The translations under genes and the position numbers were made by a program. Positions 50,451 to 59,712 of a stretch of DNA of 64,000 bases are shown here, piece by piece. A model generated the notes under the pieces. The model made no database searches, was not told the DNA's origin, and saw nothing but the letters and a program-made list of their open reading frames with translations. Source of the stretch: JALGWN01 sp964598025. GTDB taxonomy: Bacteria > Arandabacterota > Arandabacteria > Arandabacterales > Arandabacteraceae. The stretch is from positions 1-64,000 of the forward strand of contig CAZRAU010000002.1 in the NCBI GenBank assembly GCA_964598025.1, written 5' to 3'. Within the stretch, counting starts at the first letter, position 1. Each line of letters opens with the position of its first letter.

Positions 50451-51149
50451 TCAGACCTTGCTGCCTCTCTCCTCCCACCTGCCGCGGAAGGTAATCAGAA
50501 ACGAAAGCAAGATCAGTTTGAGATCCAGCCGGAAAGTCTGGTTGCCGACATAGAGGAGATCATGCCTGAATTTCTCGGCGCGCGGGACATCACGCGGGGC
50601 ATACACCTGTGCCAGCCCGGTGAGGCCCGGCCTGACGGCCAGGCGTTCTTCAAAACCGGGAATCTGCTCATCGGGCAGGTGCCCGGAGGTCTCCTGTACC
50701 TGTACCTCGTTGAGGGGAAGTGCTCTCGGCCCGACGAAACTCATGTCGCCCTTCAGGATATTGAGAAGTTGAGGCATTTCATCGAGTGCGGTGGCCCGTA
50801 AGAACTTCCCGATCCGTGTAATCCTCGGGTCGTCCTCTGTGGCCTGAGTCGACCCCCAGTCGGCGTCGGCGTTGGGGACCATGGAGCGGAACTTGTGAGC
50901 CTCGAACCGCGACTTGTACCGGCCCCACCTTTCCTGGATATAGAGCACAGGGCCGCCGTCCTCCAGCTTTATTGCGGCGGCAATCACGAGCCAGAGCGGG
51001 GCCGACAGTGCAAGGCCGATGGCGGCCAGGACGGCGTCAAACGGTCGTTTGAGCAAGGGTTCCCTTGGCCGGTTTGTCGCGCTGCTCGGGGCCGAAACCG
51101 CACTTGACAGGGGGGCACCGCTTTGGAAACCGACGCCTGCGGTTTTCAT
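50451..51149 (-). CDS. Polyprenyl-phosphate sugar-1-phosphate transferase
   Basis: 232 residues: a short cytoplasmic lead, one hydrophobic re-entrant helix (about 34-60, KRPFDAVLAAIGLALSAPLWLVIAAAIK), then the catalytic part with YIQERWGRYKSRFEAHKFRSM, LDEMPQLLNILKGDMSFVGPRALP and VRPGLTGLAQV. This is the monotopic WcaJ/PglC-type family, which moves a sugar phosphate from a UDP-sugar onto undecaprenyl phosphate at the inner membrane, the first committed step of repeat-unit assembly. The Asp-Glu pair (LDEMP) is present. It overlaps the upstream epimerase gene by 4 nt. Confidence 0.92.
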   Translation of the reverse strand: MKTAGVGFQSGAPLSSAVSAPSSATNRPREPLLKRPFDAVLAAIGLALSAPLWLVIAAAIKLEDGGPVLYIQERWGRYKSRFEAHKFRSMVPNADADWGSTQATEDDPRITRIGKFLRATALDEMPQLLNILKGDMSFVGPRALPLNEVQVQETSGHLPDEQIPGFEERLAVRPGLTGLAQVYAPRDVPRAEKFRHDLLYVGNQTFRLDLKLILLSFLITFRGRWEERGSKV

Positions 51150-52144
51150 ACGACCAACCCGAGGTTCATTCGCTCGGCGCTGTACCGGATAACGTCGGTG
51201 AGAATCTGGTTAAGGTCGTGACTCGGCCGGTAGCCGATGTACTGCCTTATCTTGGTCGTGTCCGGGATCCGGCACCTAATATCCTCGAAGCCTTTCCCGT
51301 AAGCTTCCTCATACGGCACGAGAGCCACCTGGGAATCACTGCCGGTGAGTTGCTTCACCCTGGATGCCAGGTCTCCGATCGTGATAGGCTCGTCGTTGCC
51401 TATGTTGAAGATCTCTCCGATCGCCCGGTCCGATACCATCAGTTCAATGGTTGCATCCACTGCATCACCCACCCAGGTGAAACTTCTCGTCTGGTACCCG
51501 TCTCCGTAGACCTGGATGGGTCTGCCGGCCAGAGCCGCCTCCACGAACCTCGGGATCACCATGCCGTAGGCGCCGGTCTGTCTGGGGCCGACCGTGTTGA
51601 AGAAACGGCAGATGATCACCGGCAACCCGTTTTGCCGGTAGTAGGCCATTGCAAGGTGCTCGTCGAGGGCCTTAGCGGCGGCATAGCACCAGCGTTGCGA
51701 GACGCCGAGCGTTATGTCGTCCGTTTCCTTGAAGCCTCGATCCGGCAATGGGGTATCCTTGCCGTAAACCTCCGAGGTCGAAGCGATGAGGACTTTCCGC
51801 CCATACCTCAGCGCGGATTCCAGAACGATCTCGGTCCCCCCGACATTCGTTGTCAGCGTATAGATGGGGCGCTCGAAGATCAGCCTCACGCCGACCGCCG
51901 CCGCGAGATGAAACACCGCATGGCATTTCTCCATCAAACGATTGACCGCCTTCACATCAAGAACGGAGCCGAGAACGAAGTGCATATTCGGATTGTCCAT
52001 GAGATGCTGTATGTTCTCGAGGTTTCCGGTCGAAAGATCGTCGAGCACGTATACCTCTGCGCCGAGATCCAGCAGGGCCTCAGTAAGCCACGAGCCGATG
52101 AAGCCGGCACCGCCGGTCACTAGGTATCTGTCTGCAGTTTCCAT
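51146..52144 (-). CDS. NAD-dependent nucleotide-sugar epimerase/dehydratase
   Basis: 332 residues, extended short-chain dehydrogenase. Cofactor motif VTGGAGFIGSWL at 9-20, catalytic STSEVYG and YAAAK (Tyr/Lys), and GDGYQTRSFTWVGDAVDA near 240. It resembles UDP-glucose/glucuronate epimerases and decarboxylases; I cannot fix the substrate. It probably supplies an activated sugar to the polysaccharide. It overlaps the next gene by 4 nt and the previous one by 25 nt. Confidence 0.85.
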   Translation of the reverse strand: METADRYLVTGGAGFIGSWLTEALLDLGAEVYVLDDLSTGNLENIQHLMDNPNMHFVLGSVLDVKAVNRLMEKCHAVFHLAAAVGVRLIFERPIYTLTTNVGGTEIVLESALRYGRKVLIASTSEVYGKDTPLPDRGFKETDDITLGVSQRWCYAAAKALDEHLAMAYYRQNGLPVIICRFFNTVGPRQTGAYGMVIPRFVEAALAGRPIQVYGDGYQTRSFTWVGDAVDATIELMVSDRAIGEIFNIGNDEPITIGDLASRVKQLTGSDSQVALVPYEEAYGKGFEDIRCRIPDTTKIRQYIGYRPSHDLNQILTDVIRYSAERMNLGLVV

Positions 52145-53400
52145 TGGTCTTCCCCCTTCTGTTCGCCTGGCGACCGGTCGACGTCGCGCATACCCTCGAA
52201 GAGACGTGCGTATCGCCGGACTGCTGTTTGTCTGGAATGTCTAAGATCTGCCGCCGACCGTGCATTCGTGCCGTATTGTGCCCGGAGGTCCGGTCTCGCC
52301 ATGAGTCGGCGAATCGCCTGAACCATCTTGTGCGGATCCCCCGGCTCGATCACGACACCGCACTTTGCCCGCTTGACTGTCCGGGCCACTTCACACTCGT
52401 TCTCGACTGCGGCCAGGACCGGCCTGGCGCTGGCGAGGATGCCGTATAGCTTGCTCGGCACGATGTAGCCGGCAAGACCGGATTTCAGCGAAACCACCGA
52501 GAGATCCGCCGAGGCGAGGGAGTACCTGAGTGCGTCACGGTCCTGATATGGGACAAACCTGACATTGCTCAGTGAGAGGTCGGTCGCCCTCTCCTCGAGG
52601 GCGGCCTTGCCCACGCCGTCTCCGATGATCACGAATTCCACACCCGCATCCGACTTCATGAGGTCGGCCGCTTCAAGGAGGGTATCGAGATCCTGGGAGA
52701 GGCCGACGTTTCCCGAATGCATGATCACGAAACGCCCGCATAGATCGTTCCTGAGCGAGAATCCATTGACCCTGTCCTCGGGTGAGATAGAAGCGGTGTC
52801 GGCCCAGTTCTCGATCACGGTGACGCGCCGGGGATCGGCGCCCTTGTCGATCAGACGCTTTCGCATGGTTCCCCCGATGGCGACGATGCCGGCGGCCTTG
52901 CCGAGCAGGAACCTATTCAGCGTGTCCAGCAGCAGAACCAGCGGACGCGCATTCATGACGCCGAGGACCTGGCCGACCTCGGGGAACACATCCTGACTGA
53001 TGAAAACGAAACGGGCCCGCCTGATCCGGCTGACCAGGTAACCGACCAATCCGATTACCGGCGGGTCCGTCATGGTGGCGACCACGTCGGCGGGGCCTGC
53101 GAGGATCAACGCGCCGATAAGCGAGGAGCATAGGAAGGAAAGGTAGTTGGTGATCCTTCCGATGGGCGACCTGCGGGGCCAACCCGTGGTAAAGGTCCGG
53201 ATCACTCTGGCGTTCCCGATTCGCTCCGAGGCGAAAAGGCGGAGCCGGGGAAGCCTGTTCCGATGGCTAACGTAGCTTGGGAAGCCGGTCACGACGGTAA
53301 CCTCGTGGCTCGCGCTAAGATCGGCGGCCAGCTCGGTGAGCAGCTGGCCGGTCGAGGCGGGGTCCGGGTGGAAATACTGGTTTATGAACAGAATGCGCAT
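52120..53400 (-). CDS. Glycosyltransferase family 4 (WbuB-like)
   Basis: 426 residues. It starts MRILFINQYFHPDPASTGQLLTEL and has the GT-B fold with VIENWADTASISP, FVIMHSGNVGLSQDLDTLLEAA and a C-terminal donor site region (KSGLAGYIVPSKLYGILASARPVLA). This pattern matches the WbuB/fucosyl- or N-acetylglucosaminyl-type transferases of O-antigen and capsule clusters. ATG 53400 is the conserved N-terminus; the open frame upstream is not used. It overlaps fcl by 19 nt. Confidence 0.88.
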   Translation of the reverse strand: MRILFINQYFHPDPASTGQLLTELAADLSASHEVTVVTGFPSYVSHRNRLPRLRLFASERIGNARVIRTFTTGWPRRSPIGRITNYLSFLCSSLIGALILAGPADVVATMTDPPVIGLVGYLVSRIRRARFVFISQDVFPEVGQVLGVMNARPLVLLLDTLNRFLLGKAAGIVAIGGTMRKRLIDKGADPRRVTVIENWADTASISPEDRVNGFSLRNDLCGRFVIMHSGNVGLSQDLDTLLEAADLMKSDAGVEFVIIGDGVGKAALEERATDLSLSNVRFVPYQDRDALRYSLASADLSVVSLKSGLAGYIVPSKLYGILASARPVLAAVENECEVARTVKRAKCGVVIEPGDPHKMVQAIRRLMARPDLRAQYGTNARSAADLRHSRQTAVRRYARLFEGMRDVDRSPGEQKGEDQWKLQTDT

Positions 53401-54335
53401 TGGCGGTTCCTTGTGTACCAGTCGACCGTTTCGACCAGGCCGACGCTGAGGGGGGTCCTGGCTTCGAACCCGAACTCCCTGAGAGCCCTGGATGTATCGA
53501 GCCTGCGCCGTGGCTGGCCGTCGGGACGGGAGGTGTTCCATCTCACGAGGCCGTCGAAACCGGTCAGAGCGGCGATCAGGTCGACGAGTCCCTTGATCCG
53601 GACCTCCCTTCCGGATCCGAGGTTGACCGGCTGGGGTGAATCATAGTGTTCCGCCGCGAGTACTATGCCCTCAGCCGCATCTTTGACATAGAGAAACTCG
53701 CGCGATGCGTTGCCGCTGCCCCAGGCCTCGATCTCGGGGTCACCGTTTTCCTTGGCCTCGACCATCTTTCTGATGATGGCCGGGATGACGTGCGAAGACT
53801 CGAGATCGAAGTTGTCCCGGGGGCCGTACAAGTTGACCGGGAGCAGGTAGATGGCATTGAAGCCGTATTGCTCGCGGTATGCCTGCGCCTGGACCAGGAG
53901 CATCTTCTTGGCCAGGCCGTAGGGCGCATTGGTTTCCTCCGGATAGCCGTCCCAGAGATGTTCTTCCTTGAAGGGTACCGGAGTGTGCTTGGGATAAGCG
54001 CAGATGGTGCCGATGGCGACGAATTTCTCGATTCCCCAGACCCGCCCCAGCTCCATCATCTGGGTACCCATGATCAGGTTATCGTAGAAGAATCCGCCCG
54101 GATTGGCCTGGTTGGCGCCGATCCCGCCCACCTTTGCGGCCAGATGTATTACGATATCCGGGCTATGGTCTCGATATGCCGCCTGAGCATCCTCCATGTC
54201 GATGAGATCGTAATCCCGGCTGCGGGGTACGAAGATATCCCGGCAGCCCCGGGCTTCCAGCACCTCGACTACGTGTGAGCCAAGGAAGCCGGCTCCGCCC
54301 GTGACAAGGACTCGTTTGCTCGTCCAGAAAGCCAT
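53382..54335 (-). CDS. fcl: GDP-L-fucose synthase
   Basis: 317 residues, extended short-chain dehydrogenase. VLVTGGAGFLGSHVV near the N-terminus, HLAAKVGGIGANQANPGGFFYDNLIMG, IGTICAYPKHTPVPFKEEHLWDGYPEETNAPYGLAKKMLL (catalytic Ser/Thr, Tyr and Lys) and NLYGPRDNFDLESSHVIPA are near-identical in type to GDP-L-fucose synthase (WcaG). It converts the 4-keto product of Gmd to GDP-L-fucose with NADPH. ATG 54335 has GGAGGAAC upstream. It overlaps gmd by 67 nt. Confidence 0.95.
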   Translation of the reverse strand: MAFWTSKRVLVTGGAGFLGSHVVEVLEARGCRDIFVPRSRDYDLIDMEDAQAAYRDHSPDIVIHLAAKVGGIGANQANPGGFFYDNLIMGTQMMELGRVWGIEKFVAIGTICAYPKHTPVPFKEEHLWDGYPEETNAPYGLAKKMLLVQAQAYREQYGFNAIYLLPVNLYGPRDNFDLESSHVIPAIIRKMVEAKENGDPEIEAWGSGNASREFLYVKDAAEGIVLAAEHYDSPQPVNLGSGREVRIKGLVDLIAALTGFDGLVRWNTSRPDGQPRRRLDTSRALREFGFEARTPLSVGLVETVDWYTRNRQCAFCS

Positions 54336-55381
54336 TGTTCCTCCTTCCACCATCTGTTCGGAAACTTGCGTTCCAGTATGCTGTCGCCTTCGCCGGGTGC
54401 CTCGAGTCCGATGCGCCGCATCTCGGCGTCGACCATTACTCTGGCGAGATCGTCAAACCGGAGCCTCGGCGCGGATCCCAACAGCCGAGAAGCTCTTGCA
54501 GGGTCGGCAGTCAGCTCTCCAACGTCGGTGGGCCGCAGGTAGCGTTCGTCGATACGGATGTGGTTCTCCAAGTCAAGGCCGGCATAGTCGAAGGCGACCT
54601 CGGCGAATTCCCTGACCGAATGGGCTTCGCCGGTCCCGAGCACGAAATCTCCGGGGCTATCCAGCTGGAGCATCTTGTGCATGGCCTCAACATACTCCGG
54701 GGCGTAACCCCAATCACGCCGGGCGCCCAGATTTCCCAAGTAGAGATAACGCTGGCGGCCTGCGGCAATGGCGGCGGCCGCCCGCGCGATCTTTCTGGTT
54801 ACGAATGTTTCCCCTCTGCGCGGACTTTCATGGTTGAAGAGGATTCCGTTACAGATGAAAAGGTTGTAACCCTCGCGGTAATTGGCGGCCATCCAGTAAG
54901 AATAGAGCTTGCTGCAAGCGTAAGGACTTCGGGGCATGAAAGGCGTGCTCTCGTTCTGAGGCGGCGGCGCGGCCCCGAACATCTCGCTGCTGGAGGCTTG
55001 ATAGAAGCGTATGTGATTGCCGCTTCTTCTTATGGCCTCGAGTATTCTCGTTGTGCCGAGGCCGGTGATATTACCGCTGTACTCGGGAATGTCGAAGCTG
55101 ACCCGGACGTGGCTCTGGGCTCCCAGATGATATACCTCATCGGGTTTTATGTTGTATATCATGTTCGACACCTGTTCGGAGTCGGACAGGTCGCCGTAAT
55201 GCAGAAAGAGCCGGGTATCGTCGGCGTGGGGATCCGCATAGATATGGTTGATTCTGCCCGTATTAAAGGTGCTCGCCCTGCGGATTATGCCGTGCACTTC
55301 ATACCCCTTCGCAATCAGGAGCTCCGCAAGATACGATCCGTCTTGTCCCGTGATTCCGGTAATCAATGCCTTTTTCGCCAT
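54269..55381 (-). CDS. gmd: GDP-mannose 4,6-dehydratase
   Basis: 370 residues. It begins KKALITGITGQDGSYLAELLI, the standard Gmd start, with HGIIRRAS, HYGDLSDS, YHLGAQSHVRVSF, FYQASSSEMFG, SPYACSKLYSYWMAANYREGYN (Tyr/Lys) and FNHESPRRGETFVTRKI. It converts GDP-mannose to GDP-4-keto-6-deoxymannose. ATG 55381 is the family start, 1 nt from the carbamoyltransferase stop. Its 3' end overlaps fcl by 67 nt, unusually long for this operon; the extra C-terminal tail is about 15 residues. Confidence 0.96.
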   Translation of the reverse strand: MAKKALITGITGQDGSYLAELLIAKGYEVHGIIRRASTFNTGRINHIYADPHADDTRLFLHYGDLSDSEQVSNMIYNIKPDEVYHLGAQSHVRVSFDIPEYSGNITGLGTTRILEAIRRSGNHIRFYQASSSEMFGAAPPPQNESTPFMPRSPYACSKLYSYWMAANYREGYNLFICNGILFNHESPRRGETFVTRKIARAAAAIAAGRQRYLYLGNLGARRDWGYAPEYVEAMHKMLQLDSPGDFVLGTGEAHSVREFAEVAFDYAGLDLENHIRIDERYLRPTDVGELTADPARASRLLGSAPRLRFDDLARVMVDAEMRRIGLEAPGEGDSILERKFPNRWWKEEQWLSGRANESLSRAEPASLAHT

Positions 55382-55382
55382 A

Positions 55383-57140
55383 TCAATCACCCCTGTGGAG
55401 GGCCTGGGAACCCATAACAAGCACATCCATCCTGGTCCGCAGGAAACAGTCGATCGCCTCAGCCGGTGTGCAAACGATGGGCTCATTCTCGTTGAAGGAT
55501 GTATTGAGCACAACGGGCACGCCGGTGATCTTCTGAAATTCCCTGATCAGCTGCCAGTATGGGCGGTTGGCGTCCTTGCTCACGCTTTGCGGGCGGGCCG
55601 TCCCGTCGACGTGCGTTACCGCCGGGATATCGGCGCGCTTGGCGTCTGCGACATCGAGGGACATCAGCATGAAGGGGGTGGGACATGCACCCTCGAAATA
55701 CTCGTGTTGAGCCTCTTCGAGAACGGATGGGGCGAACGGTCTGAAGGGCTCGCGACGCTTTATTCGGTTATTGAGGACCTCCTTCATCTCCGGCTTGCGG
55801 GGGTCGACGACGATACTCCTGTTGCCGAGCGCGCGGGGCCCGAACTCGGACCGGCCCTGGAACCATCCGACGACTTTGCCCCGGGCCACCTGGCCGGCCG
55901 TCCACCTGCAAGTGCCGTCGAGGTCGTCGAACTTCCTGGCCCGACACCCGTTCCGTCGAATCTCGGGCTCCTTCCCGGCTAGCGCCGCGGCTATGTCGCC
56001 GTCATCGAACCCCGGCCCCCAGTAGACGTGGTCCATCGTGAAGGTGCGTGGTTTGTCCAGAATTTGGTTCCATACCCAGTACGCGGCCCCGAGCGAGGTT
56101 CCGCCGTCATGGCTGGCCGGCTGGATGTAGACTTCCTCGAAAGGGGTTTGCGACAGGATCTTGCCGTTGACCACGCAGTTGAGGGCCACACCGCCGGCCA
56201 GACACAGCTTGTCGACGCCGTAGGCCTCGTGAAGCTTGCCAAGCAGGTTGAACATGGCGATCTCCAGCATCGCCTGGAGGGAGGCGGCGATGTCCTGGTG
56301 TCTCCGCTCGATCTCGGCCCCGGGCTCGCGCGGCGGCCCCAGCATCTCGGTCATCTTCCCGGAATACGCGTTTGCCATTACCGGCGGTCCGTCATCCCAC
56401 GTCATCGCAACACCGTCGCGGTGGTGGACGAAGTAGGGCAGATTGAGATTGTAGCCGAGCCCGTTGCCGTTCACCTTGACCAGCTCCCGGAATTCCGCCA
56501 GGTAAGCGGGTTCGCCGTAAGATGCAAGGCCCATGACCTTGTACTCGTCGCCGTACTTGGGAAATCCGAGAAACTGGGTCACCGCGGTGTATGCAAGGCC
56601 GAGCGAGTGCGGGAACTCGACCCAACCGCCCACGTCGATCTTGTTATCATGACCGAGCCCCCACATGCAACTGACGAAGTCACCGAACCCATCAACCGAG
56701 AGCACGGCTGCCTCATCGAAGTCGGAAACGAAGTAGGCGCTTCCAAGGTGGGCCCGGTGGTGCTCCACGTTGTGGAGCCGGGCCTTGATGTTGCGGGCGT
56801 CGGTGCCCAATGCTTCGGCTACCTGTTCTCTGGTGTCGCCGATGCGCATCGCATTGGACAGCCTATCGCCGAGCATGCCGATGCTCGGCATTCTCGAGAA
56901 CGTATAGAGTATCTTTCTGTGAATGTGGGCGCTGGGGTTCCGGGATATGGCGATATGATCGATATCCTCGGCCCTGAGGCCGGCGGCGGCCACGCAGTAT
57001 CGGACTGCGTCGTAGGGAAACCCGGCGATATGCTTGATCCGCTTGAACCTTTCCTCCTCGACTGCCGCGACAAGCCGGCCGTCCGAGACGAGCGCGGCCG
57101 AGGCGTCTCCGTGATAGGCATTGATGCCCAGTATGTTCAT
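55383..57140 (-). CDS. NodU/CmcH-family carbamoyltransferase
   Basis: 585 residues. N-terminal Kae1-like domain: NILGINAYHGDASAALV, VEEERFKRIKH, NVEHHRAHLGSAYFVSDF (metal-binding His pair), LSVDGFGDF, CLAGGVALNCVVNGKI. C-terminal carbamoyl-phosphate domain: GRSEFGPRALGNRSIVVDPR, FRPFAPSVLEE and VVLNTSFNENEPIVCTPAEA. Transfers a carbamoyl group to a hydroxyl of a sugar. In this cluster it probably decorates the fucose-containing polysaccharide or its nucleotide-sugar precursor. ATG 57140 has GGGAGGA upstream and overlaps the upstream gene by 4 nt. Confidence 0.93.
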   Translation of the reverse strand: MNILGINAYHGDASAALVSDGRLVAAVEEERFKRIKHIAGFPYDAVRYCVAAAGLRAEDIDHIAISRNPSAHIHRKILYTFSRMPSIGMLGDRLSNAMRIGDTREQVAEALGTDARNIKARLHNVEHHRAHLGSAYFVSDFDEAAVLSVDGFGDFVSCMWGLGHDNKIDVGGWVEFPHSLGLAYTAVTQFLGFPKYGDEYKVMGLASYGEPAYLAEFRELVKVNGNGLGYNLNLPYFVHHRDGVAMTWDDGPPVMANAYSGKMTEMLGPPREPGAEIERRHQDIAASLQAMLEIAMFNLLGKLHEAYGVDKLCLAGGVALNCVVNGKILSQTPFEEVYIQPASHDGGTSLGAAYWVWNQILDKPRTFTMDHVYWGPGFDDGDIAAALAGKEPEIRRNGCRARKFDDLDGTCRWTAGQVARGKVVGWFQGRSEFGPRALGNRSIVVDPRKPEMKEVLNNRIKRREPFRPFAPSVLEEAQHEYFEGACPTPFMLMSLDVADAKRADIPAVTHVDGTARPQSVSKDANRPYWQLIREFQKITGVPVVLNTSFNENEPIVCTPAEAIDCFLRTRMDVLVMGSQALHRGD

Positions 57141-58495
57141 CTCGTCCTCCCTTGACAGTTGCCGATGTAGCAATTCACACCTGAGGCGGCCGGAGCACCG
57201 GTAACGTCCGCCGTCACCGGCCCCAAGACCGCGGACTTGTAGAGGTCTTCCATCCGGCGAATAGGGCCGTCCCATGAAAGTTCCGAAGCTGCAGCCGGGG
57301 CATTTCCCCTGAATGTCGATATCAGACCATCGTCGGTGATGGTCCGGACCAAAGCCTCGCGCAAAGCGGTTTCATTAAATGGGATGACCAGGCCTACTCT
57401 TCCAACGGTATATATGTTCCGGCCGCTGTTTGCCTCCGGGTGATCGCCGGGCCCCGACACCACAGGCGGACATCCCGTCTGATGGAGGCGACGGGGCGGC
57501 GCCGGGTCGGTGGTGCCTAAGACGAAGGGGGCGATCCCGCATCGATCGGTGACTATGACCGGCGTTCCGCAGGCTACCGCCTCGGCTACGACGTTTCCAA
57601 AGTTCTCATTTGCCGAGGGCAGCACCAGCACATCGGAGTCGTGTAGCGCCTCGACCTTCTCCTGCCCATAGAGAGGCCCGGTGAAAGCGACCCGTGCGGT
57701 GAGCGCCGAAGTGTCGACCAGGTTCTCGAGCCTGTGCACATGGCCGTCGCAATCATCGGGACCTACCACGGCGAGATGGGTTCGTGCCAGGCGCGCATCG
57801 CAGAGCGACCGTATGAGTAGACCGATCCCCTTCTTTTTCGAAATCCTGCCCAGGTAAAGCACAAGGCGGTCGGTATCTCCCAATCCCAACCGCCGGCGGA
57901 ACGCCCCCGGTCGCGGGGAAACCCGTAACTCGTCAAGGTCAACCCCATTACGCCGTATGATGACTCGGCCCGGATCGATTCCACGCTCGATGATCTCCCG
58001 GCGCTCGGCTGTGGATGTGGCTATGACTCCGGCGGCCAGTTGGGCCATGCCGTCGCCATAGACCCAGTCATACAGGCGTTTTTGCAGCAGACTTCTGATC
58101 ATGGGTTTGAACATGCCCATCGGTTCGATGAAATAGGGAACGTGGCGTCGGCGGGCGTACCAGGATACGAAGGTCGAGATGAAATCCCGGTAGCCGTATA
58201 CGTGTATTACATCAAACTGAGTGAGTTCTCTGCGGCAAAACCCGAAAACATCGGGGGTGATCGGGTCCCAGTGGTAATTCAACACACTGTTCAGGTAGAC
58301 GATTCGGGCGCCATCCATCTCGCAGACCGAGGTTCCGTCGGACATCTTCCGCCTGGGGTTGAGCAAGTTGGAGGTGTAGACCGTCACCTTGTGACCCCGC
58401 CCGATGAGACCCCGGCTGAGAGCGAGCATCTTGCCTATGGGTCCGCCGTACTCCGCGGCGGGGTGGTAGCAACGAGAGACCTTGAGAATCCTCAT
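57137..58495 (-). CDS. Glycosyltransferase family 4 with an unusual insert
   Basis: 452 residues, longer than most GT4 enzymes. It starts MRILKVSRCYHPAAEYGGPIGKML, with the donor half at ILYLGRISKKKGIGLLI-like (VLYLGRISKKKGIGLLI), DVLVLPSANENFGNVVAEAVACGTPVIVTDRCGIAPFV. Normally the loop after CGIA is followed within a few residues by VGLVI; here about 40 Pro/Gly/His-rich residues (LGTTDPAPPRRLHQTG and on to NIYTVGR) intervene before VGLVIPFNE. The insert may be a real loop or an in-frame remnant. It overlaps the carbamoyltransferase by 4 nt. Confidence 0.87.
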   Translation of the reverse strand: MRILKVSRCYHPAAEYGGPIGKMLALSRGLIGRGHKVTVYTSNLLNPRRKMSDGTSVCEMDGARIVYLNSVLNYHWDPITPDVFGFCRRELTQFDVIHVYGYRDFISTFVSWYARRRHVPYFIEPMGMFKPMIRSLLQKRLYDWVYGDGMAQLAAGVIATSTAERREIIERGIDPGRVIIRRNGVDLDELRVSPRPGAFRRRLGLGDTDRLVLYLGRISKKKGIGLLIRSLCDARLARTHLAVVGPDDCDGHVHRLENLVDTSALTARVAFTGPLYGQEKVEALHDSDVLVLPSANENFGNVVAEAVACGTPVIVTDRCGIAPFVLGTTDPAPPRRLHQTGCPPVVSGPGDHPEANSGRNIYTVGRVGLVIPFNETALREALVRTITDDGLISTFRGNAPAAASELSWDGPIRRMEDLYKSAVLGPVTADVTGAPAASGVNCYIGNCQGRTR

Positions 58496-59712
58496 TGTTG
58501 TCGCACTCGCACGGTGTCTCGTGCCCGCTTTTCGGCGAGCATCGTATCGATTGTGGCCTTAAGCAAGGCGCCGTTCCTACCCCATGTGCAGGATCGGGCG
58601 GTTTGGCGTGCCCGCAGTCCAAGCGCCTTGCACAACGCCGGGTCACGCAGCAACTGCACGATCTTGGCCGCCAGGCCCGGGGCGTCGTCGGGATCGTCCA
58701 GGATCAACCCGTCATCGCCGTCGGTGATGAGCTCTGAGACGCCGGCCCGGGAGCTCACGACTACTGGAAGGCCGCAGGCCATGGCCTCGAGCGGGGGAAG
58801 CGCGAATGCATCTTCCAGCGATGGCCCGACGTAGGCGTCAGCCAGGGCATAGAAACGCAGGACGTCGTCATGGGGCGGCAAGAACAGTACGCGCCCGGGG
58901 CCGGCGGCGGATACCTGTTTGTGAAATGCGGCCTCAGTGTCGGTGCCGACCACCACGATCTTGAGGCGTGGGTCGCCGGCGGCCGTGACCGCTCCTATAA
59001 GCGTCCTGAGGCCCTTGGTGATCCAGTCGTTCCCGATCAGAAGCAAGACGAAGTCGGTGGGCATTATTCCCGTATTGCGACGCTCCACGGCTCGCAGTGC
59101 TTCTCTGGACACGGGGTTGAAGTAAGACGCGTCGACCCCGTTATGGATCACGGTATCATTCGGGTTCGAGCGTCCGATGTGCGTTCTGACCTCGCGGGAG
59201 ATTCTCCGGGAAACGTAGATCATGGAGATGTTGCGGCTCCGGTAGACCAACCTCTCCAGACACATAATCAACTTGTAGTAGATCCGTCGGTGGAGCAGCC
59301 GGAGGCCGTCCCTGGGGGAGAGGCATCCGGACGCGCCCGGCTCCCGCCGCCGGCGATAGAGGCTGTGGAACAATATGTGTATGGCGATAAGGTTGGCGTC
59401 CAGGCAGTTGACGCAGGGCGAGTACCTCACCGGGTACCTTGCCCCGCGGACGGCCGCGTCATAGCCCCGCACAATGTGATTAGCCACGAAGAACCAGATA
59501 TATTTGATGATATGCGGCCCCGGTATGCCCGGTATCCGTCGAACACTGATATTGCCGCTTGAGAGATCCAGACCGGTGGCCCGCTGCGTGTAAACACAGA
59601 CGGGATAGTGATGCGCAATACGCTCTACCTGTTCGGCCAGGCACCTTTCACTTCCATGGCACCTGTCCAGGAAGGGCGTGATCACCGCTATGGTAGGTGT
59701 ATCAGATTTCAC
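58492..59712 (-). CDS. Glycosyltransferase family 4
   Basis: 406 residues, GT-B fold. It starts TIAVITPFLDRCHGSERCLAEQVERI. A basic, Arg-rich middle (SLYRRRREPGASG) may touch the membrane. The donor half has LLLIGNDWITKGLRTLI, VVVGTDTE and ADAYVGPSLEDAFALPPLEAMACGLPVVVS, with the E-x7-E-like motif of the family. Sugar specificity cannot be read. It overlaps the genes on both sides (4 nt with the gene at 58495, 11 nt with the ligase-like gene). Confidence 0.88.
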   Translation of the reverse strand: MKSDTPTIAVITPFLDRCHGSERCLAEQVERIAHHYPVCVYTQRATGLDLSSGNISVRRIPGIPGPHIIKYIWFFVANHIVRGYDAAVRGARYPVRYSPCVNCLDANLIAIHILFHSLYRRRREPGASGCLSPRDGLRLLHRRIYYKLIMCLERLVYRSRNISMIYVSRRISREVRTHIGRSNPNDTVIHNGVDASYFNPVSREALRAVERRNTGIMPTDFVLLLIGNDWITKGLRTLIGAVTAAGDPRLKIVVVGTDTEAAFHKQVSAAGPGRVLFLPPHDDVLRFYALADAYVGPSLEDAFALPPLEAMACGLPVVVSSRAGVSELITDGDDGLILDDPDDAPGLAAKIVQLLRDPALCKALGLRARQTARSCTWGRNGALLKATIDTMLAEKRARDTVRVRQQ

